The notes under the pieces are model-generated. The model searched no databases, was not told the DNA's origin, and was given only the letters and a program-made list of their open reading frames with translations. From assembly GCF_002351485.1 (NCBI RefSeq), contig NZ_NWMW01000002.1, positions 868,001 to 932,000 on the forward strand: DNA of 64,000 bases. Direction: 5' to 3'. This stretch comes from Sphingomonas spermidinifaciens (lineage in GTDB: Bacteria > Pseudomonadota > Alphaproteobacteria > Sphingomonadales > Sphingomonadaceae). Positions within the stretch are counted from its first letter, which is position 1; each line of letters begins with the position of its first letter. This document shows positions 36,657-46,271 of this stretch, piece by piece. A program made the position numbers and the translations under genes.

Positions 36657-36974
36657 ATGGCCGAACCAGAGCCCGGACCGGACCCCTTGCCCGAGGATGC
36701 GCGGCTCAGCACGCTCGACGAGCGGTTGCGGCGCGCGACTTCCGAGGAGGCACGGCGATCGGGCGAGGGGGCTTCCGCTTCGTCGGAGGGCTATCGCCTG
36801 GGCAATCGCGTGCTTGCCGAGTTGATCGGGGGAATGGTCGGCGGTGCGGTGATCGGGGGAACGCTCGATTACTTTCTCGGCACCTCGCCATGGCTCCTGC
36901 TCGTGCTGCTTGCCCTCGGCATCGTCAGCGCGTTCAGGAACATCATCAGGCTTTCTGGCAAGCGCCCGGAGTAA
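36657..36974 (+). CDS. atpI: ATP synthase assembly protein AtpI
   Basis: 105 residues from the ATG at 36657, with AGGAGGGG and 6-nt spacing. An acidic hydrophilic N-terminal half (EPEPGPDPLPEDARLS) precedes two hydrophobic helices (ELIGGMVGGAVIGGTLDYFL and WLLLVLLALGIVSAFRNII). This is the alphaproteobacterial AtpI layout; the protein aids c-ring assembly and Mg handling of F-type ATPase. It heads the F0 operon. A hairpin encloses its stop codon. Confidence 0.9.
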   Translation: MAEPEPGPDPLPEDARLSTLDERLRRATSEEARRSGEGASASSEGYRLGNRVLAELIGGMVGGAVIGGTLDYFLGTSPWLLLVLLALGIVSAFRNIIRLSGKRPE

Positions 36975-36987
36975 ACTTCGGGCGCTT
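36960..36987 (+). other. Intra-operon hairpin enclosing the atpI stop codon
   Basis: AAGCGCCCG (36960-36968) and CGGGCGCTT (36979-36987) form a perfect 9-bp stem; the 10-nt loop contains the TAA of atpI. It is followed by TTGG. Placement suggests partial termination, RNA processing or translational tuning between atpI and atpB. Confidence 0.6.
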
Positions 36988-36994
36988 TGGTCAA

Positions 36995-37801
36995 ATGGGA
37001 ACGGCAGTGGCGGCTGAAGGACAAGGCACCATCGATCCGATGCACCAGTTCGAGGTGCAGTCGATCGCCGACATGTTCACGCTTGGCGGGCAGACGATCG
37101 CCTTTACCAACTCGGCGCTCTACATGGTCGCCGCGCTGGTGGCGCTGTGGGCGTTCATGCTGATGGGCATGAAGCGCGAACTCGTCCCCGGCCGCGGCCA
37201 GATGCTCGTCGAGAGCTTCGTCGGCTTCATCGACAAGCTGCTGGCGCAGAACATCGGCCATGCCGGGCGCAAGTACGTGCCCTATGTCTTCACGCTGTTC
37301 ATGTTCATCCTGCTCGGCAACCTGATCGGCCTGATGCCGCTGGGCCTGTTCAAGCTGCATCCCTTCACCTTCACCAGCCATTTCACGGTGACGGGCGTGC
37401 TCGCGATCATGAGCTTCTCGATCGTGCTGATCGTCGGCTTTGCCAAGCACGGCCTCCGCTTCTTCAGCCTGTTCGCGCCCAAGGGCACGCCGATCCCGGT
37501 GCTGCTGCTGGTCGCGCCGATCGAGTTCGTCTCTTTCATGGTGCGCCCGTTCAGCCTCGCGCTGCGACTGTTCGTCGCGATGACGGCTGGGCATATCCTC
37601 CTGAAGGTGCTGGCGAGCTTCGTCGTCAATGCGGCCAACACCGGCGCGGGCATCGGCCTCGCCGTCGGCATCCCCAGCTTCGCGCTGATGGTCGGCGTGT
37701 CGGCGCTCGAGGTGCTGGTCGCGGGCGTTCAGGCTTACGTTTTCGCGCTGCTCACGTCGCTCTACATCAACGACGCCGAGCATCTGCACGATCATCATTG
37801 A
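36995..37801 (+). CDS. atpB: ATP synthase F0 subunit a
   Basis: 268 residues from the ATG at 36995; a GTG at 37007 would give a start (VAAEGQGTIDPMHQFE) closer to related proteins and has GGGA upstream, so the true start may be there. Five to six membrane helices follow. The essential Arg of the proton path lies in FSLALRLFVAMTAGH, and the C-terminal helix is VLVAGVQAYVFALLTSLYI. Subunit a forms the half-channels next to the c-ring. The C-terminus is His-rich (EHLHDHH). Confidence 0.95.
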   Translation: MGTAVAAEGQGTIDPMHQFEVQSIADMFTLGGQTIAFTNSALYMVAALVALWAFMLMGMKRELVPGRGQMLVESFVGFIDKLLAQNIGHAGRKYVPYVFTLFMFILLGNLIGLMPLGLFKLHPFTFTSHFTVTGVLAIMSFSIVLIVGFAKHGLRFFSLFAPKGTPIPVLLLVAPIEFVSFMVRPFSLALRLFVAMTAGHILLKVLASFVVNAANTGAGIGLAVGIPSFALMVGVSALEVLVAGVQAYVFALLTSLYINDAEHLHDHH

Positions 37802-37836
37802 TTTCCTCACAAACTGATTTCCCAAGGAGTTGAACA

Positions 37837-38064
37837 ATGGAAGCTGACGCAATCAAGCTGCTGGGTGCCGGTCTCGCGGCGATCGGTGCCGGCCTCGCCG
37901 CGCTGGGCGTGGGCAACGTCTTCGCCGCCTTCCTCGAGGGCGCGCTGCGCAATCCGTCGGCGGCTGCCGGCCAGCAGGGCAACATGTTCATCGGCTTCGC
38001 CGCCGCCGAGCTTCTGGGCCTGCTGGCGTTCGTCGTCGCCGTGCTGCTGATCTTCGTCGCGTAA
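37837..38064 (+). CDS. atpE: ATP synthase F0 subunit c
   Basis: 75 residues forming a helical hairpin. Helix 1 is Gly/Ala rich (LLGAGLAAIGAGLAALGVG), the polar loop is EGALRNPSAAAGQQG, and helix 2 carries the proton-binding Glu in FAAAELLGLLAFVVAVLL. No Na+-type ligands (Gln, Glu-Ser) are present, so it is proton-driven. AAGGAG stands 8 nt before the ATG. Lies between atpB and the b' gene. Confidence 0.97.
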   Translation: MEADAIKLLGAGLAAIGAGLAALGVGNVFAAFLEGALRNPSAAAGQQGNMFIGFAAAELLGLLAFVVAVLLIFVA

Positions 38065-38122
38065 TCACGCGCGAGACGGGGACCGGCACGTTGCCGGTCC
38101 CGGCAGCTGACAGGGACGTCCA

Positions 38123-38614
38123 ATGCCTCAGATCGAACAAGTCGCCGCGACCTATGCGTCGCAGATCTTCTGGTTGGTCCTGACCTTCGGTCTGGCCTTC
38201 CTGATCGTCGGCCGCGGCATGGTGCCGCGCGTCCAGTCGACGATGGATGCGCGCGACAACCAGGTCGCCGCCGATCTGAAGGCGGCGGAAGCGGCGCGTG
38301 CCGCCGCCGACGCTGACGAGGCCAAGTGGCGCGCCGACGAGAATACGGCGCGTGAACAGGCGCGCGCGACACTCGCCGCCGCCAAGGAAGAAGCGACGCG
38401 GGCGACCGAGGCGCATCTCGCGGCGTCGGATGTCGAGCATCAGGCGCGTATCGAGGCGGCCGAAGCCCGCATCGCGGCGGCGAGCAGCGCGGCGACCGCC
38501 GAGATCGAGGGTGTCGCCGCCGACGCGGCGCGCGACATCGTCGCGCGCCTGTCGAGCGCGACCGTGACCGAGGATGAGGCGCGCGGCGCCGTGAAGGCAG
38601 TGCTCCATGGCTAA
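38123..38614 (+). CDS. atpF2: ATP synthase F0 subunit b'
   Basis: 163 residues. One N-terminal membrane helix (SQIFWLVLTFGLAFLIVGRG) is followed by a long Ala/Glu/Lys-rich helical stalk. Position and divergence from the next gene mark it as the b' member of the b/b' heterodimer found in alphaproteobacteria, which forms the peripheral stalk. Its stop overlaps the next start by 8 nt. Confidence 0.9.
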   Translation: MPQIEQVAATYASQIFWLVLTFGLAFLIVGRGMVPRVQSTMDARDNQVAADLKAAEAARAAADADEAKWRADENTAREQARATLAAAKEEATRATEAHLAASDVEHQARIEAAEARIAAASSAATAEIEGVAADAARDIVARLSSATVTEDEARGAVKAVLHG

Positions 38615-39266
38615 TCCCGTCCACGGCGACCCCGCCGTTCAGACCACACCCGCCGCGACCGGCGGTAATTATCAGGCCGAGCTCGACGCCGCGGCGCACG
38701 GTCAGGGCATGGGCATGCCCGAAACCGGCGTGAACGCGATCGAGACGCATGGCGAGGCGGTGCCGCACAGCGACCCGACCGCCTTGTTCCTTGACCCCAC
38801 CGGCTGGGTGTCGGCGGCGATGGCCGTCTTTATCCTGATCCTGCTGTGGAAGGGCGTGCCGAAGTTGATCGGGCGGATGCTCGACGGCCAGATCGCCGCG
38901 ATCCGCAGCCGCCTCGACGAAGCCAAGCAGCTCCGCGCCGAAGCCGAGGCGCTGAAGGCCGAGTATCAGGCGAAGCTGGCGAGCGCCGAGGCCGATGCGG
39001 CGGCGATGGTCGCCCATGCCGAGGAAGAGGCCAGGGCGCTCCGCACCAAGGCCGAGGCCGACGCCGCAGAGCTGGTGCAGCGCCGCGCGAAGATGGCCGA
39101 GGACAAGATCGCCGCGGCCGAGCGCCAGGCAATCGCCGACATCCGAGTCAAGACCGCCGACGCCGCCGCCAAGGCCGCCGCCGCGATCCTCGCCAAAAAG
39201 CACGACGCTGCCGCTGACCGCGCGCTGGTGGACCGGACGATCGCCGGGCTGGTCCGGCCGAACTGA
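38607..39266 (+). CDS. atpF: ATP synthase F0 subunit b
   Basis: 219 residues, longer than usual because of a hydrophilic N-terminal extension of about 70 residues rich in His, Gly and Thr before the membrane helix (GWVSAAMAVFILILLWKGVP). A coiled-coil stalk (RSRLDEAKQLRAEAEALKAE onward) follows. It is the second peripheral-stalk subunit. The extension is the odd feature; its function is unknown. A rho-independent terminator ends the operon. Confidence 0.92.
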   Translation: MANPVHGDPAVQTTPAATGGNYQAELDAAAHGQGMGMPETGVNAIETHGEAVPHSDPTALFLDPTGWVSAAMAVFILILLWKGVPKLIGRMLDGQIAAIRSRLDEAKQLRAEAEALKAEYQAKLASAEADAAAMVAHAEEEARALRTKAEADAAELVQRRAKMAEDKIAAAERQAIADIRVKTADAAAKAAAAILAKKHDAAADRALVDRTIAGLVRPN

Positions 39267-39284
39267 CTCCAGCCTGATGGATTG

Positions 39285-39325
39285 AGCCGGTGGAGGTGGC
39301 CGAGGGCCGCTTCCGCCGGCTTTTT
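39285..39325 (+). terminator. Rho-independent terminator of the F0 operon
   Basis: AGCCGG (39285-39290) pairs with CCGGCT (39316-39321), with inner pairs GGCC/GGCC and GAGG/CTTC, and TTTTT follows at 39321-39325. It lies 18 bp past the atpF stop. Confidence 0.85.
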
Positions 39326-39336
39326 CGTGTGTGGCG

Positions 39337-39976
39337 TCAATCGGCCGGGTAGAAGGCCCCGTCTTCGCCGCGCTGGAATGCCGCGCCGATTGGCGCGTCG
39401 ATCAGCGGAAGCCAGCTGTCGTCTTGGTTCAGCACTTTGCCGAGCGCGATATATTCCGGCCCGTGTCCGTCGACCTCGATCGCAGCGGCCGAGCCGCGGA
39501 TGCGCCACCCGCTGTCGGAATAGCGGTCGCCCTCCCGCGTCATGTCGGGATCCTCGCGATAGAGGTAGTCGATCGGCTCCCCCTCCAACACGCAATGATC
39601 GACGAGGCAGCGATCCCAGAATTCGCGGCGCGGCGTCGGTGGAGGTGCCCGCTCGGGCGCCGCCCAGTCGATATCGATGAGAAACGCGCGGTCGACGGTC
39701 ACGAAGTCGCCGTGCTTGACGGGCGCGTTCGGCTCGTCGGGCTGATTGGCGAGCGTGCAGGTCAGCGTCGATCCGGCGACCGCGGACACCGTCAGCCACA
39801 TCCGCTCGGCGCCCCACTTCTCGACCGGGCCGTCATATTCGAAGACGAGCTTGACGTGGTCGCCGATGCCGACGGCCGCGATCTCGGCGTCGTTCGGCAG
39901 GAAATAGGTATAGAGCGCTTTCGGCGATCGGCCGCGGATCGGCGAGCGTGTAGCCCGAATTGGAAAGGGCGTTCAT
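39337..39976 (-). pseudogene. Frameshifted gene with DUF2185/Imm33-like C-terminus
   Basis: The first frame starts at 39976 (MNALSNSGYTLADPRPIAES) and runs into nonsense after Ser20. From about 39918 a second frame reads ALYTYFLPNDAEIAAVGIGD, then HVKLVFEYDGPVEKWGAERM and continues to 39337 with WLTVSAVAGS and DDSWLPLIDAPIGAAFQRG. Joining them gives one sensible cytosolic protein of about 212 residues. The shift, one base in the GAAAGCG region, may be a real mutation or a sequencing error. The C-terminus resembles DUF2185/Imm33-like proteins; function unknown. Confidence 0.6.
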
Positions 39977-40008
39977 CGATGCGCCGTTTCGTCTGATGAG
40001 GTCAAGCG

Positions 40009-40040
40009 AAAAGGGGTCGGACGCCAAGGCGTCCGACCCC
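40009..40040 (-). terminator. Rho-independent terminator of the TonB-dependent receptor gene
   Basis: GGGGTCGGACGCC and GGCGTCCGACCCC form a perfect 13-bp stem with a 2-nt centre (AA). On the minus strand TTTT follows. It lies 24 bp past the receptor stop codon. Confidence 0.9.
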
Positions 40041-40064
40041 CCGATCTATCGATCGCTCGTTCAA

Positions 40065-43000
40065 TCAGAAGCGGGCGGTGACACCGGCGTATAGCATCCG
40101 GCCCAGATTGCCATAGGGCGAGTTCGCCTCGGTGCCGAGCTGGTCGAATGGCGGCAGGGTGTCGAAGATATTGTCGATACCCATGTAGAAGCGGAAATCG
40201 TCCGCCGCCTTAATCCCGAAGCGAATGTTGTGATAGAAGGTCTCGGGATAGAAGACCTCGGTCCGCAGGTCCGGGTTTAGCGCCGGACGACCGTCAAACG
40301 GGAAGAAGTTTTCATACAGGCTCGTCACCTGCTTATCCAGATAGCGGACCTGATAGAAAACGTCGAAGCCCGGCATGTCGAGGTTCGCCGAGAACGTCCC
40401 CGCCCAGCGCGGCTCGCCGATCTCCGACAGCGTCCGATCGCGGAAGTCCGGACGCGACACGTCGGTGAAGTTGTTCCGGCGGAACACGTGGCTGACAATA
40501 CCGCGCAGGTTCAGACGGCCCGCGCCAACTTCGGTGGTGTAGTTGAGGTCGAAGTCGATGCCGTTGGTCTGGAATCGCGCGAAGTTGAACGGCTGGTTGA
40601 GAAACGCCGGACCCGTCCGCGTCAGCGGGACGGTGCCCCCGCCGTGCAGAACGTCCTGCTGACCCGCAAAGGTGCCGTCGGGGTTGCGGAAGACCGCGGC
40701 GCAGAACGGATTGTCGATGCCGCCTTCATTGTCATAGCACTGATTGATGATCGTCTGGCCGGTCAGGCCCTGGATCGCCTGCTCGATTTCGATATCGTAA
40801 TAATCGACTGTCAGCGACAGCCCGGGGACGAAGTTGGGCTGGATGACCGCACCGATGGTAAGGCTGCGGCTCTCTTCCGGATCGAGCAGCGAGTTGCCCT
40901 GGTTGAAGCCGGCGACGCCAGAGGCGGCGCGGTTGGTGAACGGTTCGGTCGTGCCGTTGAACGTTTGAGTCGTTGGGACGCCGGCCGCGGCGCAGTTGGC
41001 GACGCGGTTGGGATTGTTGTTGATGTTCTGCTGACCGCATGGGTCGAGCAGGCCGTTCGCGAACGTCTGCGACTGGGTGGCGAACAGGTTGCTCTGCGTG
41101 GGCGCCCGAACGGCTCGCGCGAGCGTCGCACGGAGGCGGATGTCCGGGATCGGCGCGTAGATGCCGCCCAGGTTCCACGTGAAGGTCTGGCGCGTGTTGC
41201 CCACATTATAGTCGCTGAGACGGCCTGCCGCCTCGAACGTCAACTCATGTGCGAATGGCAGCTCGCGCAGGACGGGGATGCGGACCTCGCCATAGACTTC
41301 CTTGATTTCAAGCGCGGGGGGGCGGAAATCTTGGATCGCGTTGAGGAAGGTCAAACCCGAGCGGGTTGTCTCGTCATACGCGGCGAAGGCGGTTTCACGG
41401 CGATACTCGGCGCCGATCGCGAAGCCGACCGGCCCACCCGGGAGCTCGAACAGCTGGCTGAGGTCACCGGACATGAATGCTGACGCGACGAACTGCTCGG
41501 CCTTCTCGTCTCGCGTCGAAACATAGCCGAAATAGTCGAGCGCCGCCTGCGATACTTGGCCGCTACCGAACAGGTTGACGGGCACGCAGTTCGGATCGTC
41601 GTTGGTGGTGCTAGCATCGGCGTTGACGGCGCAGACGATCTGGCCCGCACCATTGCGCACCGCGTTGATCGAACGGCCATATTCGGCTAGGAGGACGTTG
41701 CCGGCCGTCTGATAGGTGCTGGTGTAGCGGCCGTAGTTGGCCGCAATTTCATATCGCCAATCTGTGTTGAACGTACCCTCAATGCCGCCGACGATGCGGA
41801 AGGTTTCGCGCGTGTGGCTCTCGCCGCGTCCCGCAAAGTCGGTGTTGAAGCGCTGTGCAGTGAACGTCGTTGCGCCGGGGGCGAGCGTCGACAACAGGGT
41901 GCTGCGCGCCTGGTCGGTCAGGAACGGATTGTTCACGCTGAACGTGTTGTTGAAGAAGGTCGGCTGACCTTCCTGAAGCGACTCAACGCGGTTGTACTTC
42001 CCCTCGATAAAGGGTCGAAACGCCGGCGAGAACTCAAAGCTTGCAAGCAGATTGGCCGAGAAACGATCGACGCGGGGCTGAAGCATGCCGGTCTCGCGCA
42101 GCGTCGAGCCCTCGCCGCCGACGCAGTTCGCCGAACCGAATGCGCGGAAGTCCTGAATGCAATTGTTGCGTACCAGCGAGCCGTCTGGACGGAACACATA
42201 GGTGTTGCCGAACTGAGACAGCGTATTCGCCGAACCGGGATTGGCGATCCCCGAGCAGACGCGTGCGCGACGTGCCAGGAAGGCGGCGTTCGATTCACCG
42301 GCGGCGGCGGCCGTCGGGCAGACCGCGGTAAAGAGCCCACCGTTCGAGATGCTGTTGTTGCGCACGCCGCTGATAAGCGCGGTATCCGGGATTCCGTTGC
42401 CCGTCGCCGGCTCCGGCGTGGTGCGGATCACGCCGCCGTTCGGGTTCAGCTGCTGGCCGGTGTTCTCGACATTCTGGAACTGGGTCCGGCCGCTGAAGGC
42501 GCCGGTCTGATTGTCGCGCTGCGTGAAATAGAGCACCGAGCTGTGCGCATACTCAACATTCGCAGCGATGTTGCCGCGGTTGTCGGCGAAGTTCTTGCCG
42601 GCCGTCGCACTGACGAAATAGTTGCCGGCGTCGCCGCGATCCGAAACGCCGCCCTGGGCCCGGAGCGAAAAGCCGTCATAGTTACGCTTCAACACGAAGT
42701 TGACGACGCCTGCGACGGCATCCGGGCCGTAGATGGCTGAGTTGCCGCCGGTCAAGATATCCGTGCGCTCGATCAGGTCGATCGGGATCGTGTTGACATC
42801 GACCGAGTTAGACCCCGGTTGCGACGTGACATGACGGCGGCCGTTGACGAGCACCAACGTACGCGGAGTGCCGAGGTTGCGAAGATCGAGAATGCTGAGG
42901 CCGGCGGTGCCGATGAACCGGGTCGAGTTCGCCGACGTAAACGTCTGGCCGAGCTGCGGGAGGTTGGTGAGCGCATTGCCGAGCGAGATGTCGCCCGACA

Positions 43001-43241
43001 GGATCTCGTCAATCTCAACCGAAGCGATCGGGTTCGATGACTGCAGGTTTGGCCGGCTAATGCGCGATCCGGTCACGACGATTTCGCCGTCATCCTCGGC
43101 GATCGCCGACGGGTCATTGGCGTCCTGTTCGGCACTTGTCTGTTCGGCGGGGGGCGTTTGCGCCCAAGCCGCCGACGGCAGACAAGCGATGGAAATGCCC
43201 GCAACCGCGGTTGCGGACAGCCAGCGGTTCATACGCATCAT
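40065..43241 (-). CDS. TonB-dependent outer-membrane receptor
   Basis: 1058 residues. The signal peptide is MNRWLSATAVAGISIACLPSAAWAQ. After an acidic Gln/Glu linker comes the TonB-box-like EIVVTGSRI. The plug has LRNLGTPRTLVLVNGRRHV and GGNSAIYGPDAVAGVVNFVL. The 22-strand barrel ends in LYAGVTARF with terminal Phe. It belongs to the large sphingomonad/xanthomonad type that imports plant or peptide-derived oligomers; the ligand is not evident. The gene is alone, between a thiolase gene and the F0 operon, with its own terminator. Confidence 0.95.
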   Translation of the reverse strand: MMRMNRWLSATAVAGISIACLPSAAWAQTPPAEQTSAEQDANDPSAIAEDDGEIVVTGSRISRPNLQSSNPIASVEIDEILSGDISLGNALTNLPQLGQTFTSANSTRFIGTAGLSILDLRNLGTPRTLVLVNGRRHVTSQPGSNSVDVNTIPIDLIERTDILTGGNSAIYGPDAVAGVVNFVLKRNYDGFSLRAQGGVSDRGDAGNYFVSATAGKNFADNRGNIAANVEYAHSSVLYFTQRDNQTGAFSGRTQFQNVENTGQQLNPNGGVIRTTPEPATGNGIPDTALISGVRNNSISNGGLFTAVCPTAAAAGESNAAFLARRARVCSGIANPGSANTLSQFGNTYVFRPDGSLVRNNCIQDFRAFGSANCVGGEGSTLRETGMLQPRVDRFSANLLASFEFSPAFRPFIEGKYNRVESLQEGQPTFFNNTFSVNNPFLTDQARSTLLSTLAPGATTFTAQRFNTDFAGRGESHTRETFRIVGGIEGTFNTDWRYEIAANYGRYTSTYQTAGNVLLAEYGRSINAVRNGAGQIVCAVNADASTTNDDPNCVPVNLFGSGQVSQAALDYFGYVSTRDEKAEQFVASAFMSGDLSQLFELPGGPVGFAIGAEYRRETAFAAYDETTRSGLTFLNAIQDFRPPALEIKEVYGEVRIPVLRELPFAHELTFEAAGRLSDYNVGNTRQTFTWNLGGIYAPIPDIRLRATLARAVRAPTQSNLFATQSQTFANGLLDPCGQQNINNNPNRVANCAAAGVPTTQTFNGTTEPFTNRAASGVAGFNQGNSLLDPEESRSLTIGAVIQPNFVPGLSLTVDYYDIEIEQAIQGLTGQTIINQCYDNEGGIDNPFCAAVFRNPDGTFAGQQDVLHGGGTVPLTRTGPAFLNQPFNFARFQTNGIDFDLNYTTEVGAGRLNLRGIVSHVFRRNNFTDVSRPDFRDRTLSEIGEPRWAGTFSANLDMPGFDVFYQVRYLDKQVTSLYENFFPFDGRPALNPDLRTEVFYPETFYHNIRFGIKAADDFRFYMGIDNIFDTLPPFDQLGTEANSPYGNLGRMLYAGVTARF

Positions 43242-43342
43242 ATCCCCTTTTTTTACCAGCTAAAACTAGGGGAGAGACAACCGCTTCATGGTGCGTTCAT
43301 CAAGTCATCAAAATGACGCAATTGCATTTTGTCGTTTCAATT

Positions 43343-43358
43343 GTGACGAATATGTCAC
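43343..43358. promoter_or_regulatory. Palindrome upstream of the TonB-dependent receptor
   Basis: GTGAC and GTCAC flank GAATAT in an unusually A/T-rich 144-bp gap. It is 102 bp before the receptor ATG and looks like a dimeric regulator site. No regulator gene is adjacent. The thiolase gene ends 28 bp further up. Confidence 0.4.
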
Positions 43359-43385
43359 GCTGTTCTGCAATTAGGGCCGCGCCGA

Positions 43386-44561
<1,176 letters not shown>

Positions 44562-44586
44562 GGGGCTTCGAAGCTCCTTGAGGGAT

Positions 44587-45621
44587 TCAGGATGGGGCGC
44601 TCTTAGCGGGCGAGAGCGCGCTTAACCAGTCGGCGAGCGGTTCCCAGAGCTGGTCACGCGCGCGAGAGCCGACGACCATCCCGACATGCCCCGCGCCCAG
44701 CAAGCGCCGATCGGGGAGCATCGCGCTCGACGCGGCGGGGACGATCCGGTCGCCGGCGGAGACGAACTCGACCGCTGGGCAGGCGAGTGCCGCCGGATCG
44801 ATCGCGCGCCCGCCGACGCGCCAGCGGCCGGTGCCGGGCAGATCGGCATCGTAGAAGTCGTCAAACAGCTCGCGCCCCGCTGCGTAAGTGAGCGGCGCGC
44901 CCTGGTTAGACCAGTCCTCCAGCGCGACGAAGGCGGCGGCCGCCTCGGTTTCGGGATGGAGCGCGGCGAAGCGGGCGTATTTGTCGAGCGTCCGCTCCGC
45001 GTCGAGCTGCCAGAAGCCGGTCTGGAGTACTTCCATGGGGACGAGCCCCAGTCGGTCGCAGGCGGGCTCGGCCGCGGTCCACAGGTCGGCGATGTCGGCG
45101 CGCGCGCGGTCCGAAAAGCCCGAGAAGCGCCAAGGCGCGGCGATCAGCACAAGCCCGGCGACCCGCGTTAGCAGGCTTGCCGCCAGCGCCATCGTCCCGC
45201 CCAGGCAATAGCCGACGAGCACCGGCGGCTCGGGCAACGCGGCAAGAAGCGGGAGCAGCCGGTCGGTGACATGCGCGGCGATGTCGAGTGTCCGCTCGGC
45301 GGGATCGGGGTCGCCCCAATCGACGAGCAGTGGCGCGTGACCTTGGTCGGCCAGCCAGCCGAGCAGCGACTTGTCGGGCGTGAGATCCAGTACGCGCGGC
45401 GGGTTGATGAGCGAAGGGACGAAGACGACCGGCGGCCCCCCGCCGGGCCCGGTGCGATGGTCACGCAGCGTCGCGCGGCCCGCGCTCGCGACCACGGGGC
45501 GCGGCGGCGGCGCGGGCGGGCGCGGTGCCCGCTGATAGGCGGCGAGACCGGCCATTATTGCGCTGCGGCGCTGAGGTGATGCTGCGGCATGCTCGCGCAA
45601 CATCGACAGAAATAGGGTCAA
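44587..45621 (-). CDS. Short PhaC-like alpha/beta hydrolase
   Basis: 344 residues from a TTG at 45621, or 338 from the ATG at 45603; neither has a strong SD. The box [16 protein letters not shown] has Cys as nucleophile, as in PHA synthases (GxCxG). Asp in [13 protein letters not shown] and His in [12 protein letters not shown] complete the triad. Class I synthases are about 600 residues, so this lacks the N-terminal domain and is nearer class III/IV size, without a PhaE or PhaR-subunit partner. It may be a PHB synthase-like or depolymerase-like enzyme. It lies 25 bp before the thiolase gene and diverges from phaR. Confidence 0.75.
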   Translation of the reverse strand: MTLFLSMLREHAAASPQRRSAIMAGLAAYQRAPRPPAPPPRPVVASAGRATLRDHRTGPGGGPPVVFVPSLINPPRVLDLTPDKSLLGWLADQGHAPLLVDWGDPDPAERTLDIAAHVTDRLLPLLAALPEPPVLVGYCLGGTMALAASLLTRVAGLVLIAAPWRFSGFSDRARADIADLWTAAEPACDRLGLVPMEVLQTGFWQLDAERTLDKYARFAALHPETEAAAAFVALEDWSNQGAPLTYAAGRELFDDFYDADLPGTGRWRVGGRAIDPAALACPAVEFVSAGDRIVPAASSAMLPDRRLLGAGHVGMVVGSRARDQLWEPLADWLSALSPAKSAPS

Positions 45622-45697
45622 CGGCCTCGGCCCGTGTTGCGGCGCGTCAACAAAGGATGTTACGGTCAGGTCATTCAAAACGATGGGGTCCGTAGCG

Positions 45698-46258
45698 ATG
45701 AAAAAGGCCAATCCGGGGAACGGCCCCGTCATCATCAAGAAATACGCCAATCGCCGGCTCTACAACACCGAAACCTCTTCCTACATCACCCTTGACCATC
45801 TGGCCGCGATGACGCGCGAGGGACGCGACTTCAAGGTCGTCGATGCGCGCAGCGACGAGGACATCACCCACAATGTCCTGACCCAGATCATCATGGAAGA
45901 GGAAGCACGCGGCCAGACGATGCTGCCGGTCAGCTTCCTGCGCCAGCTCATCAGCCTCTATGGCGACAGCATGCAGGCGATGGTGCCCGGCTATCTGGAG
46001 GCGTCGATGGACAGCTTCCGCCGCAACCAGGAGCAGTTCAAGTCGGCGGTCGAGGGCGCTTTCGCCAACTCGCCCTTCGCCGAGATCGCCAAGCGCAACA
46101 TGGAGATGTTCGAGGCGGCGACCGCAGCGTTCAAGCCCAAGCCGGCGGCACCCGCATCCGCGGCCGGCACGCCGCCCGCCCATAGCAAGGACGAAGAGAT
46201 CGCCGCACTGAAGGCACAACTGGCGGACCTCCAGTCGAAGGTCGAGAAGCTGGGCTGA
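45698..46258 (+). CDS. phaR: Polyhydroxyalkanoate synthesis repressor PhaR
   Basis: 186 residues from the ATG at 45698. The N-terminal DNA-binding domain is clear (IIKKYANRRLYNTETSSYIT and LDHLAAMTREGRDFKVVDAR), followed by the PHB accumulation regulatory domain (VLTQIIMEEEARGQTMLPVS). An Ala/Pro-rich linker leads to a short C-terminal coiled coil (EEIAALKAQLADLQSKVEKL). PhaR binds PHB and represses phasin and synthesis genes. It is divergent from the PhaC-like gene, 76 bp apart. Confidence 0.95.
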   Translation: MKKANPGNGPVIIKKYANRRLYNTETSSYITLDHLAAMTREGRDFKVVDARSDEDITHNVLTQIIMEEEARGQTMLPVSFLRQLISLYGDSMQAMVPGYLEASMDSFRRNQEQFKSAVEGAFANSPFAEIAKRNMEMFEAATAAFKPKPAAPASAAGTPPAHSKDEEIAALKAQLADLQSKVEKLG

Positions 46259-46271
46259 AAGGCGTAGCGGG

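Noticed and set aside
36290-36712. 140-codon minus frame covering the ydbL-atpI gap
   Set aside because: Gly/Arg-rich and crosses both predicted hairpins and promoters; the neighbouring frame with the hydrophobic peptide explains the region better.
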